Assembly (NCBI GenBank): GCA_945947925.1 | Contig: CAMEZU010000131.1 | Location: forward strand, 1-5,537 | Source: an uncultured Verrucomicrobiota bacterium | Lineage (GTDB): Bacteria > Verrucomicrobiota > Kiritimatiellia > RFP12 > UBA1067 | Length of the DNA stretch: 5,537 nt | Direction: 5' to 3' | Shown: positions 5,471 through 5,537 of the stretch, piece by piece | How the letters are laid out: every line of letters begins with the position of its first letter | Position numbering within the stretch: position 1 is the stretch's first letter | Program-made: the position numbers and the translations under genes | The notes under the pieces: model-generated | What the model was told of the DNA's origin: nothing | Database searches by the model: none | Seen by the model: the letters and a program-made list of their open reading frames with translations, nothing else

Positions 5471-5537
5471 ATGAAGCATATAATGACACTTGTGGCGGCC
5501 CTGTCCGTCGTTGGAACTTCTTTCGGAGCGATTCGGG
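5471..5537 (+). CDS. Start of an exported protein of unknown function (3' end outside window)
   Basis: Only 22 codons are present. They read M-K-H followed by a hydrophobic stretch, IMTLVAALSVVGTSFGA, then I-R. This is a typical signal peptide with a short positive N-terminus and a plausible signal-peptidase cut after SFGA (about residue 20). A good Shine-Dalgarno (GAGGT) lies 5 nt upstream. The gene begins 23 nt after the tadA stop with no visible terminator or promoter between them, so it is likely in the same transcript as the FAD oxidoreductase and tadA. The mature protein is outside the window and cannot be identified. Confidence 0.7.
   Translation, partial: MKHIMTLVAALSVVGTSFGAIR

Overview
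The window is a GC-rich stretch of bacterial chromosome with strongly G/C-ending codons and every supported gene on the + strand. Three things point to an uncultured member of the PVC superphylum, possibly a Kiritimatiellota-like gut or sediment lineage: the codon bias, a family of exported FAD-dependent oxidoreductases common in Planctomycetes and Verrucomicrobia relatives, and weak use of Shine-Dalgarno sites in the ribosomal genes. This assignment is an inference from gene style; no 16S or other marker is present to prove it.

Layout. Bases 1-329 are the 3' end of the elongation factor G gene, closed by a clear intrinsic terminator (358-about 396). A promoter at about 398-427 then drives a second information-processing unit, rpsO (ribosomal protein S15, 567-827) and pnp (polynucleotide phosphorylase, 938-3049). 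This is the widely conserved rpsO-pnp pair. rpsO has a long leader of about 130 nt that can fold into a compact three-way junction (461-522), a plausible S15 autoregulatory element. The rpsO-pnp gap holds a short GC hairpin and a degenerate heptamer tandem repeat (843-873). A long hairpin terminator (3078-about 3128) ends this operon.

A second promoter, whose -10 region is nearly identical to the rpsO one, sits so close to the next start codon (3181) that the mRNA may be leaderless. It reads into a likely exported FAD-dependent oxidoreductase (3181-4914), then tadA, the tRNA adenosine deaminase (4929-5447, carrying an unusual insertion of about 20 residues), and the first 22 codons of another apparently exported protein (5471 to the window end). 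The short gaps of 14 and 23 nt suggest one transcript.

The core genes are ordinary housekeeping functions: translocation, small-subunit assembly, RNA turnover and wobble-base editing. The points worth attention are the rpsO leader RNA, the possibly leaderless promoter, the TadA insertion and the heptamer repeat. No mobile element, CRISPR array, tRNA or rRNA gene was seen.
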